Below, one piece after another: positions 53,840 to 61,709 of a stretch of DNA of 64,000 nt; the first letter of the stretch is position 1, and each line of letters opens with the position of its first letter. The DNA is from Saprospiraceae bacterium (GTDB lineage: Bacteria > Bacteroidota > Bacteroidia > Chitinophagales > Saprospiraceae). The notes beneath the pieces are model-generated. The model was not told where the DNA came from. It saw only the letters and a program-made list of their open reading frames with translations, and did not search any database. Location: the NCBI GenBank assembly GCA_019638385.1, contig JAHBTW010000006.1:186001-250000 (forward strand), in the 5' to 3' direction. Made by a program: the position numbers and the translations under genes.

Positions 53840-54994
53840 TTACTCGTCTTTCAGAAGTTCCCTCGAAATCACTAATTTTTGAATTTCCGAAGTGCCTTCA
53901 CCGATGGTGCAGAGCTTGGAGTCGCGGTAGAATTTCTCCACCGGATAGTCTTTGGTATATCCGTAACCCCCGAATATCTGTACGGCCTCAGTTGAAACGC
54001 GTACAGAAGTCTCTGATGCGTAATATTTTGCCATAGCAGAAAGCGTAGTACTTTTTGCGCCGGTGTCTTTGAGGCGGCCTGCTTTACGGGTGAGCAATTC
54101 GGCAGCCTGAATTTGCACCGCCATATCGGCTAATTTGAAACTAATAGCCTGGAAATCAGCGATGGGCTTTCCAAACTGTTGGCGCTCTTTGGCATACTTC
54201 ACCGAGGCTTCGTAAGCGCCTTTGGCAATGCCGAGCGACAGTGCCGCGATGGAGATACGCCCACCGTCGAGCACTTTCATGGACTGGATGAAGCCTTCGC
54301 CTTCTTTGCCCAGTATTTGGCTGCGGTGTACCCGGCAATTGTCGAAAATGAGTTCGGTGGTTTCCGAGGCGCGCATGCCAAGTTTGTTTTCTTTTTTGCC
54401 GGCGCTGAATCCGGGCGTGCCCTTTTCTATCACAAAGGCCGTCATGCCGCGGCTGTCCAATAGTTCGCCGGTGCGCACGATGACCACCGCCACCTGCCCC
54501 GACTTGCCGTGCGTGATGAAGTTTTTGGCGCCGTTGATGATGAAATGGTCGCCATCCCGCTCTGCCACGCATTGCATACGGCCCGCATCGCTGCCGGTAT
54601 TGGGTTCGGTGAGGCCCCATGCGCCCAGCCACTCGGCGGTAGCCAGTTTGGGCAGGAAGTATTCTTTCTGATCTTCGTCGCCGAACATAAGAATATGATT
54701 GGTACACAAAGAATTATGGGCGGCTACCGAGAGGCCGATAGAGCCGCATACCTTGGCAATTTCCTCAATAATGGTAATGTATTCCTGATAACCGAGACCG
54801 GCGCCGCCGTATAACTCCGGTACCAGCACGCCCATGAAGCCTTGCTCGCCCATCCGGCGAAAAAGATCAATGGGGAAATGTTGTGATTCATCCCATTCCA
54901 TGACGTGGGGAAGGATGTGTATGGCGGCGAAATCGCGCGCACTTTGTCGGATAAGCTCCAGATTGTCAAGAGTTTCTACAGTCATTTGAGTCAT
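53840..54994 (-). CDS. acyl-CoA dehydrogenase
   Basis: 384 residues from the ATG at 54994 (an ATG at 54985 is an alternative). FAD enzyme of beta-oxidation or branched-chain amino-acid breakdown. LTEPNTGSDAG and FGKPIADFQAISFKLADM are FAD/adenine-binding segments, QIFGGYGYTKDYPVEKFYRD is the family signature, and the catalytic Glu is in GEGTSEIQ. A minus-strand TATATTTG box at 55013-55020 lies 19 bases upstream. Chain-length preference not readable. Short/branched-chain type favoured by length. Confidence 0.95.
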   Translation of the reverse strand: MTQMTVETLDNLELIRQSARDFAAIHILPHVMEWDESQHFPIDLFRRMGEQGFMGVLVPELYGGAGLGYQEYITIIEEIAKVCGSIGLSVAAHNSLCTNHILMFGDEDQKEYFLPKLATAEWLGAWGLTEPNTGSDAGRMQCVAERDGDHFIINGAKNFITHGKSGQVAVVIVRTGELLDSRGMTAFVIEKGTPGFSAGKKENKLGMRASETTELIFDNCRVHRSQILGKEGEGFIQSMKVLDGGRISIAALSLGIAKGAYEASVKYAKERQQFGKPIADFQAISFKLADMAVQIQAAELLTRKAGRLKDTGAKSTTLSAMAKYYASETSVRVSTEAVQIFGGYGYTKDYPVEKFYRDSKLCTIGEGTSEIQKLVISRELLKDE

Positions 54995-55115
54995 TTGATT
55001 CTTGCTATTGGCCAAATATAAAGCGAAAAGGCGGAAAAAGTTCACCGCTTTCGCAAAACAGTGCAACCTTGCCCGAAAAACCTTGTCCATTCACAACAAA
55101 CCAAACGAGAAGAAT

Positions 55116-56894
55116 ATGAGATACCTTACGCTGGTCTTTATCCTGAGCGCTTCGCTTGGCGTTTTGCCCCAAAAACTCTTTGCGCGCGAGGCTGCCTACA
55201 TCGGCATCCACTCAGAAACGATTTCCAAACAAAAGGCTAAAATCCTTGGCTTCACCAATTGTTACGGCAGTTACATCACCCGTGTAATACCGGGCTCCCC
55301 TGCTCAAAAGGCCGGGCTGATGCCCTTCGATTATATTTTTGCCATAGACAAAGACAATACTCGTGAAGAGATGAGACTGACCCAAATCCTGGCCAAATAC
55401 CGCCCCAACGACGAGGCCGTGGTACACTTCATGCGACATGGGAAAGTCAAAAAAGAGACAGTCGTATTTAGCTCAAAATCGTTTGGGGTCACCGTTATTT
55501 CTTCAGAAAAAAAAGCATTTCTCGGCGTGTCGCCGGACGACAATGAAGACGAGCGCAACGAAAAGGCGGGGGTAGTGATAAAGGTAGTCGCCAATTCCAC
55601 CGCTACTGATATGGGTTTACAAAACGGAGATCGTATTATGGATATCAATGGGTATCCAATGGTGGATTGGACCGACATCTCCACCGCTGTCGGCATGCTC
55701 TCGGCGGGCGATGCCGTTACGATACAGTACGAACGCTCCGGGAAACGCAATACCGCCAAAACCAATATAAAATCCTACGAAGAGTCGAAAACCAAAACGG
55801 AATACACCTGGATTGCCAAACCCGAAGAAAGCGCTTTTTTGGGCATCAGTTCCAACAGCATATCCAAAGAAAAGGCCGCTACACTTGGATTTGATAACAC
55901 TTATGGCAGCTATGTCACCGAAATCATTCCCGGCGCGGCAGCACAAAAAGCCGGTCTTCAACCTTTCGACTACGTCTATGGCATTGACCAACACCGAACC
56001 GGCCCAGACGCCGATCTGACCACGCTGCTTAAAAAGTACAAAGCGGGTGATAAAGCAACCGTACACTACGTCCGCCAGGGTAAACCCGCGACCGCCGAAC
56101 TCACCTTCAGTTCCCGAAAAGATGCGAAAGCTATTGCTCAAGACCGCTGCGATAAGGCATTTTTTGGCGTCAGCGAGCTTTATCGCGCAGAAAAAAGCAC
56201 TCAGCGCGGGGTACAGGTAGAAATCGTCGCCAACTCTACCGCCGAGGCGATGGGTATGCAGAACGGCGACATAATCATGCAGATAAACGGGTATCCCATC
56301 GTGGATTGGAACGACATATCGGCAGCTGTTTCCAACATGAAAGTCGGCGCCGAGGTCCGCGTATTGTACCGTCGCGGCAATACCGAAATAGAAAGCACGC
56401 TGCCCATCAAGTCGCTGTGCGATACCAAAGGCAAAGAAGAAAGTGTGTGGGATATCAAGTTCGACTGGGATGACCTGCCGGGCATTCGCCGCGAAAATGC
56501 CGGCGCTCCCGAAGCAGGATTCGAACCGGTGAACATGAAATCAGTGGTGGCCGGCATCCAAAACGTGGAAGCCGCTGAAATGGGAGAACTTCAGTCGCGT
56601 ATGCGCGGCATTACCCTCTCTACCGCTAACGATCTGACGTTAGAAGATCTTCAACTGCAACCCAATCCTGCCATTGGCCGGTTCGGATTGCAATTCCGCC
56701 TGCCGGAGAGCGGTATTACTGCCGTGCGCATTTTCAACTCCGCCGGGCGCCTCATTTACGAATACGAGTTGGGCGTTTTTTCCGGCGCGTTTTCCGACGA
56801 TGTGGATATATCTCAAAACGGAGCAGGCAATTACTATTTGGAGGTCCGCCAGGATGATCGCTCAACGGTTAAAAAAATAATTCTCCAAAATTAA
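55116..56894 (+). CDS. secreted protein with four PDZ domains and T9SS sorting domain
   Basis: 592 residues from the ATG at 55116. Signal peptide about 25 residues (LTLVFILSASLGVLPQKLFA). Four PDZ-like domains come in two tandem pairs: type A (AYIGIHSETISKQKAKILGF, PGSPAQKAGLMPFDYIFAID; and AFLGISSNSISKEKAATLGF, PGAAAQKAGLQPFDYVYGID) and type B (NSTATDMGLQNGDRIMDINGYPMVDW; NSTAEAMGMQNGDIIMQINGYPIVDW). The pairs are so alike that the gene arose by internal duplication. The C-terminal 80 residues (LQPNPAIGRFGLQF ... NYYLEVRQDDRS) are a T9SS domain. No protease domain is present. Confidence 0.88.
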   Translation: MRYLTLVFILSASLGVLPQKLFAREAAYIGIHSETISKQKAKILGFTNCYGSYITRVIPGSPAQKAGLMPFDYIFAIDKDNTREEMRLTQILAKYRPNDEAVVHFMRHGKVKKETVVFSSKSFGVTVISSEKKAFLGVSPDDNEDERNEKAGVVIKVVANSTATDMGLQNGDRIMDINGYPMVDWTDISTAVGMLSAGDAVTIQYERSGKRNTAKTNIKSYEESKTKTEYTWIAKPEESAFLGISSNSISKEKAATLGFDNTYGSYVTEIIPGAAAQKAGLQPFDYVYGIDQHRTGPDADLTTLLKKYKAGDKATVHYVRQGKPATAELTFSSRKDAKAIAQDRCDKAFFGVSELYRAEKSTQRGVQVEIVANSTAEAMGMQNGDIIMQINGYPIVDWNDISAAVSNMKVGAEVRVLYRRGNTEIESTLPIKSLCDTKGKEESVWDIKFDWDDLPGIRRENAGAPEAGFEPVNMKSVVAGIQNVEAAEMGELQSRMRGITLSTANDLTLEDLQLQPNPAIGRFGLQFRLPESGITAVRIFNSAGRLIYEYELGVFSGAFSDDVDISQNGAGNYYLEVRQDDRSTVKKIILQN

Positions 56895-56927
56895 GATCAG
56901 CGAAGTATTTTCTCAATATCGTCCCGT

Positions 56928-56959
56928 AGCCGCTTCCCGTTAGGGGGGCGGCTTTTTTG
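56928..56959 (+). terminator. Rho-independent terminator after the PDZ gene
   Basis: AGCCGC (56928-56933) pairs with GCGGCT (56948-56953) and is followed by a run of T to about 56958. Confidence 0.65.
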
Positions 56960-56961
56960 TG

Positions 56962-56993
56962 TTGAAAATTCAGACATTTTACTCCTATCTTTC
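56962..56993 (+). promoter_or_regulatory. predicted promoter for the beta-CASP gene
   Basis: TTG (56962-56964) and TATCTTTC (56986-56993) are 21 bases apart. The -7 box differs from TAnnTTTG in its last base. The ATG follows at 57030. Confidence 0.4.
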
Positions 56994-57029
56994 CGCGGCC
57001 ATATTATACAGTGCATAAACCATATCAGT

Positions 57030-58424
57030 ATGAAAATACAGTTTTGCGGTGCGGCGAGAGAGGTGACCGGCTCCTCCCACCTCCTTACATTGGACAACGG
57101 ATTTAAGATTCTGTTGGATTGCGGCTTGTACCAGGGGTCTGCACAAGGCATGAGCGAGTTCAATCCCAACTGGCTCTTTAAGCCGGAAGAAATAGATACG
57201 CTCATCGTTTCACACGCTCACATTGATCATACCGGGCGCATTCCCTACCTGGTAAAGTCGGGGTTTTCCGGCCCTATTCACTGCACGCACGCCACGCGCA
57301 GCCTCTGCGCCCTGATGCTGTTGGACGGCGCGAAAATACAGGAGCGCGACGCCGAGTTTTTCAACAAACGCCGGAAATCCTCACAACCTCATCGCACGCC
57401 GCTTTATACCGCACACGATGTAACGGCCTGTATGGAGCTTTTTACAAGCTACGGCTACCAGCGATGGTTCAAAGTACACGACGACGTGGAAGTGCTCTTT
57501 CGCGATGCCGGCCACATCCTCGGCAGTGCCACCGTCACTCTCAAAATACGGGAAAACGGCCGAACCACCTATCTCGGCTTCACCGGAGATATTGGCCGCC
57601 CGAACCGGCCCATCTTGCGCGACCCGCAGCCTATACCCGAGGTGGACTATCTGATTTGCGAATCAACGTATGGCAATAAGGAGCATATCCAAGGCCCGGA
57701 AGAAACCGAACGCCTGCTCTCCATCATCATTGATACCTGTGTCAAACGCCGGGGTAAAGTGCTCATTCCCGCGTTCAGCCTCGGACGTACGCAGGAAATT
57801 GTTTATACACTCGACCAAATGGAAACCGCCGGCAGGCTACCGCGCATTCCCATCTATGTAGATAGCCCGCTCGCAGTGGATGTTACGGCTGTATTCGGCG
57901 CGCACCCGGAGTGCTACGATCAAAAAATGCACGAATATCTGCTCATTGACGACAACCCTTTTGGGTTTAAGAACTTGAAATACATCCGCGACTTAGACGA
58001 ATCTAAGGCGCTCAACAGCTCAGAGGAACCATGCGTTATCATTTCCGCAGCAGGCATGCTCAATGCCGGACGCTCCCGGCATCACCTGTCGAACAGCATG
58101 TCCAACAGCCGCAATACCATCCTTATTGTGGGCTATTGCTCGCCCGGTACGCCCGGCGGTATGCTGCTCAATGGTATCAAGGAAATCAAGCTATTCGGAG
58201 TTGTGAAGCCCTTGCTGGCGCGCGTTGAAGTGATGGACTCCTTCTCGGCTCATGCCGACCGCCGCGAAATGCTCCACTTCCTTGAATCGCAACGCCGCCG
58301 CCAACCGCGCATTTTTTTAGTGCATGGCGAAATCGAACGGCAGGAGCAATTTCGCAATTATTTGGCCGAAAACGGTTTCAACGACGTGGAAATACCCGAA
58401 TTGGGTCAGGAATTTGACCTTTGA
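57030..58424 (+). CDS. metallo-beta-lactamase/beta-CASP RNA exonuclease-like protein
   Basis: 464 residues. MKIQFCGAAREVTGSSHLL starts the MBL domain, HAHIDHTGRIPYL is the HxHxDH zinc site, and FRDAGHILGSATV and FTGDIGRPNRPILRDP supply further ligands. The beta-CASP insert (about 210-390) has CVKRRGKVLIPAFSLGRTQEI (motif A region) and motif C DSFSAHADRREML near the C-terminus, with FLVHGEIERQEQF. Close to the CPSF73/YciH-like RNA nucleases that process or degrade RNA. Overlaps the convergent DUF5691 gene by 19 bases at the 3' end. Confidence 0.92.
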   Translation: MKIQFCGAAREVTGSSHLLTLDNGFKILLDCGLYQGSAQGMSEFNPNWLFKPEEIDTLIVSHAHIDHTGRIPYLVKSGFSGPIHCTHATRSLCALMLLDGAKIQERDAEFFNKRRKSSQPHRTPLYTAHDVTACMELFTSYGYQRWFKVHDDVEVLFRDAGHILGSATVTLKIRENGRTTYLGFTGDIGRPNRPILRDPQPIPEVDYLICESTYGNKEHIQGPEETERLLSIIIDTCVKRRGKVLIPAFSLGRTQEIVYTLDQMETAGRLPRIPIYVDSPLAVDVTAVFGAHPECYDQKMHEYLLIDDNPFGFKNLKYIRDLDESKALNSSEEPCVIISAAGMLNAGRSRHHLSNSMSNSRNTILIVGYCSPGTPGGMLLNGIKEIKLFGVVKPLLARVEVMDSFSAHADRREMLHFLESQRRRQPRIFLVHGEIERQEQFRNYLAENGFNDVEIPELGQEFDL

Positions 58425-59893
58425 AGTGCGGCCCGCATCTCCCGGCGAAAAGAGAGACATTGCAGGAAGTACCCCACCTCCGCCTCCCAATGACGCCAAA
58501 CATCAGACTGGGTAGGCCAGTCTTTTTGCAGCACATCAAAAAGATGGGGCGGGCAGTGGTAAGCGCCTTCGCGCAGCAAGCGGCGGTAGTGTGTCAGAGC
58601 GTGTCCGCGATGCCCATAGAGCGCTTGTTTGAAGCCGTTGATCCATTCCGGTGCTGCCGGCTCGCTCCAGTCTGTACGGTTCAATAACAACGAAACGGCG
58701 ACATGCCCGCCCTCAAGAAGCCCTCCGTTGTCTCGTAGGTGATTAAGAACAATTTCATCAAACACGGCGGGCGATACCAAGTGCGCTATTTTATCTGCCA
58801 ATTGGGACTCCGTCGTCATTTTGCGGTTGAAGTGCCGTGCCAGTGCATCTGCCCACCGCGTGTTTCGGCACAGCGTTATCCCCTCCGTCAATCCCTCAAA
58901 GACCGGAGCGCTCCAATCGCTTTTTTCAAATTGCATTATGATCTTTTCAGGCGTAGTGGAAAAGAGGCTTTCCAGCCTGACCGGATCTATTCTGGCGAAC
59001 AGTTGTCGCAGCAGAGAGGCTTTGACGCCGCCTTGCACTGTGCTCAACGACTCTATGCCGTCTCGTTGCCAAGCCGTCGGAAGGTCGGCAGGAAAGTGCA
59101 TTTCCCACTGATTGTTCTCCTTGAAGTGAAAAATGCTTTGCAAATAAGAAAACAACCGCTCCGAAAGGGCTGTCCCCGATAACGCAGACAACAGACGGCT
59201 TGCCGCCTGACGGATTTCCTTGCGGGGACTATCGAGACATGCCTCCAAGAACGGCTCGTCCTGTAACGACAAGCCTTCGCTCATTTCGCGCAGTAAAGCC
59301 TGCTGCTCCCGGACGCTATCCTGATGCCAAGTGGAGCGCAGCAGCGCTATGCCCTCATCCGGGCGAACGGATCTCAGGTATCGCAAAATGGCCGTCCGTT
59401 CGTCAAGCGCCGCTATATGCCAATTATCCGGATCGGGAGGCACAACCAACGGACGCCATTCGGGGTGCTGCCGGGCCAGCCAAACACCTCTGCTGCCGGC
59501 AAGCGCCATCACTTTTTTTGCCAAAAGATCGTCTTTGGAGGCGCGGTGCAACAAGTTGGGAAGTATTTCGGGCGGCAGGCCGAAACCGGAAGCGGCGAGT
59601 GCATCCAAAAACTCATCCAATGCCGGCAGGTATCGTCCATTTAATACAAGGGACAAATGCTTCACAGAGGCGGCCGGGCAGAGCGGCAGCGGCGTGCCTT
59701 CGTCGGCAGGGGGCAGGACAGGAGCATCCTCCAAAGGGTAGGCGGCCTTATGGGCAAACTGAGCAGCAGCCAGTGCGCGCAACAAAGCGCCGGCATCGTC
59801 GTCGTGGGATAATGAGTAGTCCGTTGCAGCGCTCGGAAGTCCGCGGCGATCTAAACCAAGGATGGCGGTTTCTATGAGTTCTTGCCGGTTCAT
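58406..59893 (-). CDS. DUF5691 family protein
   Basis: 495 residues from the ATG at 59893; the longer frame reads through low-complexity repeats. Starts NRQELIETAILGLDRRGLP, then LLHRASKDDLLAKKVMALAGSRGVWLARQHPEWR and SEGLSLQDEPFLEACLDSPRKEIRQAASRLLSAL, which look like helical repeats. DUF5691 genes usually sit with SWIM-zinc-finger, MoxR-type ATPase and VWA genes; here it is alone, ending inside the MBL gene. Function unknown. Confidence 0.78.
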   Translation of the reverse strand: MNRQELIETAILGLDRRGLPSAATDYSLSHDDDAGALLRALAAAQFAHKAAYPLEDAPVLPPADEGTPLPLCPAASVKHLSLVLNGRYLPALDEFLDALAASGFGLPPEILPNLLHRASKDDLLAKKVMALAGSRGVWLARQHPEWRPLVVPPDPDNWHIAALDERTAILRYLRSVRPDEGIALLRSTWHQDSVREQQALLREMSEGLSLQDEPFLEACLDSPRKEIRQAASRLLSALSGTALSERLFSYLQSIFHFKENNQWEMHFPADLPTAWQRDGIESLSTVQGGVKASLLRQLFARIDPVRLESLFSTTPEKIIMQFEKSDWSAPVFEGLTEGITLCRNTRWADALARHFNRKMTTESQLADKIAHLVSPAVFDEIVLNHLRDNGGLLEGGHVAVSLLLNRTDWSEPAAPEWINGFKQALYGHRGHALTHYRRLLREGAYHCPPHLFDVLQKDWPTQSDVWRHWEAEVGYFLQCLSFRREMRAALQRSNS

Positions 59894-60027
59894 GCCGTCA
59901 AAGGTAAGGAGCAGCAGGCAGATAGTAGCGGGGCGGTATGCAGTCGGCGGTAGCAGGCTGCACTGTAAACCGCCCACCGACGTGCCGCCGACTGATGTAC
60001 CGTCTACCACGACAGAACGGACGACTC

Positions 60028-60486
60028 TTATCCGAATATCTGTTCAACGGCGATTTTGCGGAAGCGGAAAATTTCTTCCACCTTATTATCTACAAAAACG
60101 GCGTCGGCGATGGTTCCAATGATGCCGTAGGGTACTTTGTAGTGGAGAATGTCCCGCATGAACACTCCGCCGTCTTTCTCCTCAAAGTGGTGTTCGTGGT
60201 GCCACATAGCGTAAGGGCCGAAACGCTGTTCATCCACAAAAAACTTGCGATCGGCTATGTGTGTGATCTCCGTGACCCAGTCCATTTTTATACCGGCGAA
60301 AGGGCTGATCTTATACTGTATGATCATGCCCTCATACATGGAGACATTGCGAATGTCGGAGAGAATTTCGAAGGACATACCGCCGGGGGTTACGTCATTG
60401 AGGTTTTCGGGCCGGGAAAAGAAGTGCCAGACTTCCTCCAACGGGCGCGCTATAAACTGTTGCCATTCCTTTTTCTTTACTTGCAT
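60028..60486 (-). CDS. SRPBCC family protein (START-like fold)
   Basis: 152 residues, one domain: RPLEEVWHFFSRPENLNDVTPGGMSFEIL is the usual SRPBCC opening, followed by MYEGMIIQYKISPFAG, MDWVTEITHIADRKFFVDEQRFGPYAMWHHEHHFEE and FVDNKVEEIFRFRKI. Such proteins have a hydrophobic pocket for small ligands or lipids; several act as polyketide cyclases or stress-induced carriers. No partner gene, and its start is 700 bases from the next annotated gene. Confidence 0.82.
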   Translation of the reverse strand: MQVKKKEWQQFIARPLEEVWHFFSRPENLNDVTPGGMSFEILSDIRNVSMYEGMIIQYKISPFAGIKMDWVTEITHIADRKFFVDEQRFGPYAMWHHEHHFEEKDGGVFMRDILHYKVPYGIIGTIADAVFVDNKVEEIFRFRKIAVEQIFG

Positions 60487-60583
60487 TTCCGTTTTTTTTT
60501 TGCGAATACAACGAGCCGGGATGCAAATGGTTCAGGGGTAAAAATACCCTGTTTACGGTATTCCCCTATATGATATAGCCCTA

Positions 60584-60591
60584 TATCTTTG
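60584..60591 (+). promoter_or_regulatory. -7 promoter element (TATCTTTG) of the unassigned unit
   Basis: TATCTTTG matches TAnnTTTG exactly; no clear -33 TTG at 19-21 bases upstream. Transcription would start near 60598 and run towards the terminator at 61104. Confidence 0.4.
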
Positions 60592-60852
60592 CAAACGTAT
60601 TCCGTGAAAACGGTTTACTTGATTGTAACCGATTATTTAGTCCCAAAAACTCGTTTCCCATGAACAAGCTCGCTCCTTGCCTGCTCCGTCTTTATACCTA
60701 TCTGGTTCCTCCCTCTCATTTCCATCATCAGAAAAGACTCTTTACGTTCCTGTACGCCTGATTCAGCCGTATGCGTATCGGCGATTGCTTCGTCGCAAGA
60801 GTTTCTATTGCTCTGGTGGTGGAGGCAATGCCCGTCTCAATGATATACTCCC

Positions 60853-61077
60853 ATGAACTCGATACATTCCCATTTTTTGTCCAAATTCCTGCCTTTACAA
60901 GCTAAAGCATTCGGTGGCGTTGGGGTAGATGTCACCGGGGCCCCCGGCAAACTGCCGGTTGAAGGGGCCGGCAGCGCCCAAGCCGGGATGGCTGTGCCAT
61001 GTTGTGCTGAAAGCAATACGGGGGCTCCCTTTTTTCATTTCCCGGAGCCTCCCCAACGATACTATTTAAGTTTGTAA
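60853..61077 (+). CDS. possible small protein of unknown function
   Basis: 74 residues, starting MNSIHSHFLSKFLPLQAKAF, then a Gly/Ala/Val-rich middle and a C-terminus with PCCAES and FFHFPEPPQRYY. The region 61019-61054 within it can also form a strong hairpin (GGGGCTCC with GGAGCCTCCCC), so the DNA may be structural RNA rather than coding. It is located inside the promoter-to-terminator unit. No family recognised. Confidence 0.25.
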   Translation: MNSIHSHFLSKFLPLQAKAFGGVGVDVTGAPGKLPVEGAGSAQAGMAVPCCAESNTGAPFFHFPEPPQRYYLSL

Positions 61078-61103
61078 AGGGTTTCTCATACAGGAATATT
61101 AGC

Positions 61104-61140
61104 GCGGAGACATTGTTACAATGCCTCCGCTTTTTGTTTT
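61104..61140 (+). terminator. Rho-independent terminator of the unassigned unit
   Basis: GCGGAG (61104-61109), CATTGT, TACAATG and CTCCGC (61125-61130) form a long stem with a tiny loop, followed by TTTTTGTTTTTG. It ends 50 bases before the AhpD-like gene. Confidence 0.8.
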
Positions 61141-61191
61141 TGCCTACTTTTGGCCGTACAGTTTTTCCTCACCATCAAGTCGAAACTCACT

Positions 61192-61536
61192 ATGTCTGTT
61201 GTAAAAGAATTCAACGATTACCGGGCCATGATGAATGAAAAAATCTTCGCCCAGGACAACAAAGTGCTCAAGCGCTTTTTCAATTTAGATACCAATGCCT
61301 ATCAGGATGGAGCGTTGGACACTAAAACAAAAGAGTTGTTGGGGCTTGTGGCCTCTATGGTCTTGCGTTGCGACGATTGCATCCGCTATCACCTTGGCAC
61401 CTGCTTCGAGCTGGGCATTACCCGCAATCAGGTATTCGAAGTGTTCGCCATTGCCAATTTGGTGGGCGGCTCCATCTGCATACCGCATACGCGCAGGGCA
61501 TTAGAGTACTGGGAGGCGCTGGAGGCGGGAGGGTAA
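61192..61536 (+). CDS. carboxymuconolactone decarboxylase / AhpD-like protein
   Basis: 114 residues from the ATG at 61192. The redox motif CDDCIRYHLGTCFELGIT (Cys-x2-Cys-x3-His) is that of AhpD-like members, which act as peroxidase partners, not of true carboxymuconolactone decarboxylase. DTKTKELLGLVASMVLR is the conserved opening and IANLVGGSICIPHTRRALEYW the end. The -7 box TACTTTTG (61145-61152) is suitably placed upstream. Confidence 0.87.
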   Translation: MSVVKEFNDYRAMMNEKIFAQDNKVLKRFFNLDTNAYQDGALDTKTKELLGLVASMVLRCDDCIRYHLGTCFELGITRNQVFEVFAIANLVGGSICIPHTRRALEYWEALEAGG

Positions 61537-61623
61537 GGCAGAAGGGCAAATTGGCAAAAGGCAAATTGGCAAGGGGTGTTATCGGGATTCCACTTCGTTT
61601 CATCTGCCCTATAACCCACTGTG

Positions 61624-61644
61624 TTCTATGCCCTATGCTCTCTG
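61624..61644. repeat. heptanucleotide repeat (3 units)
   Basis: TTCTATG, CCCTATG, CTCTCTG in tandem, the same unit type as 25535-25576. It lies between the convergent AhpD-like and trehalase genes. A 14-base GGCAAATTGGCAA direct repeat is also present at about 61549-61575. Confidence 0.5.
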
Positions 61645-61709
61645 CTTTCCCGATTTCCTTCGTTATCGGGATGTCGCTTCGCTCCATCTGCTCCATGCAC
61701 TATGCCTCT

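Larger units (their letters stand above)
60487..61191. other. intergenic region with promoter, small frames and terminator
   Basis: No recognised gene. It contains a -7 box at 60584-60591, a 33-residue frame from ATG 60660 to 60761, a 74-residue frame 60853-61077, a strong hairpin near 61019-61054 and the terminator at 61104-61135. Together these outline one plus-strand transcription unit of about 540 bases. See separate entries. Confidence 0.5.
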
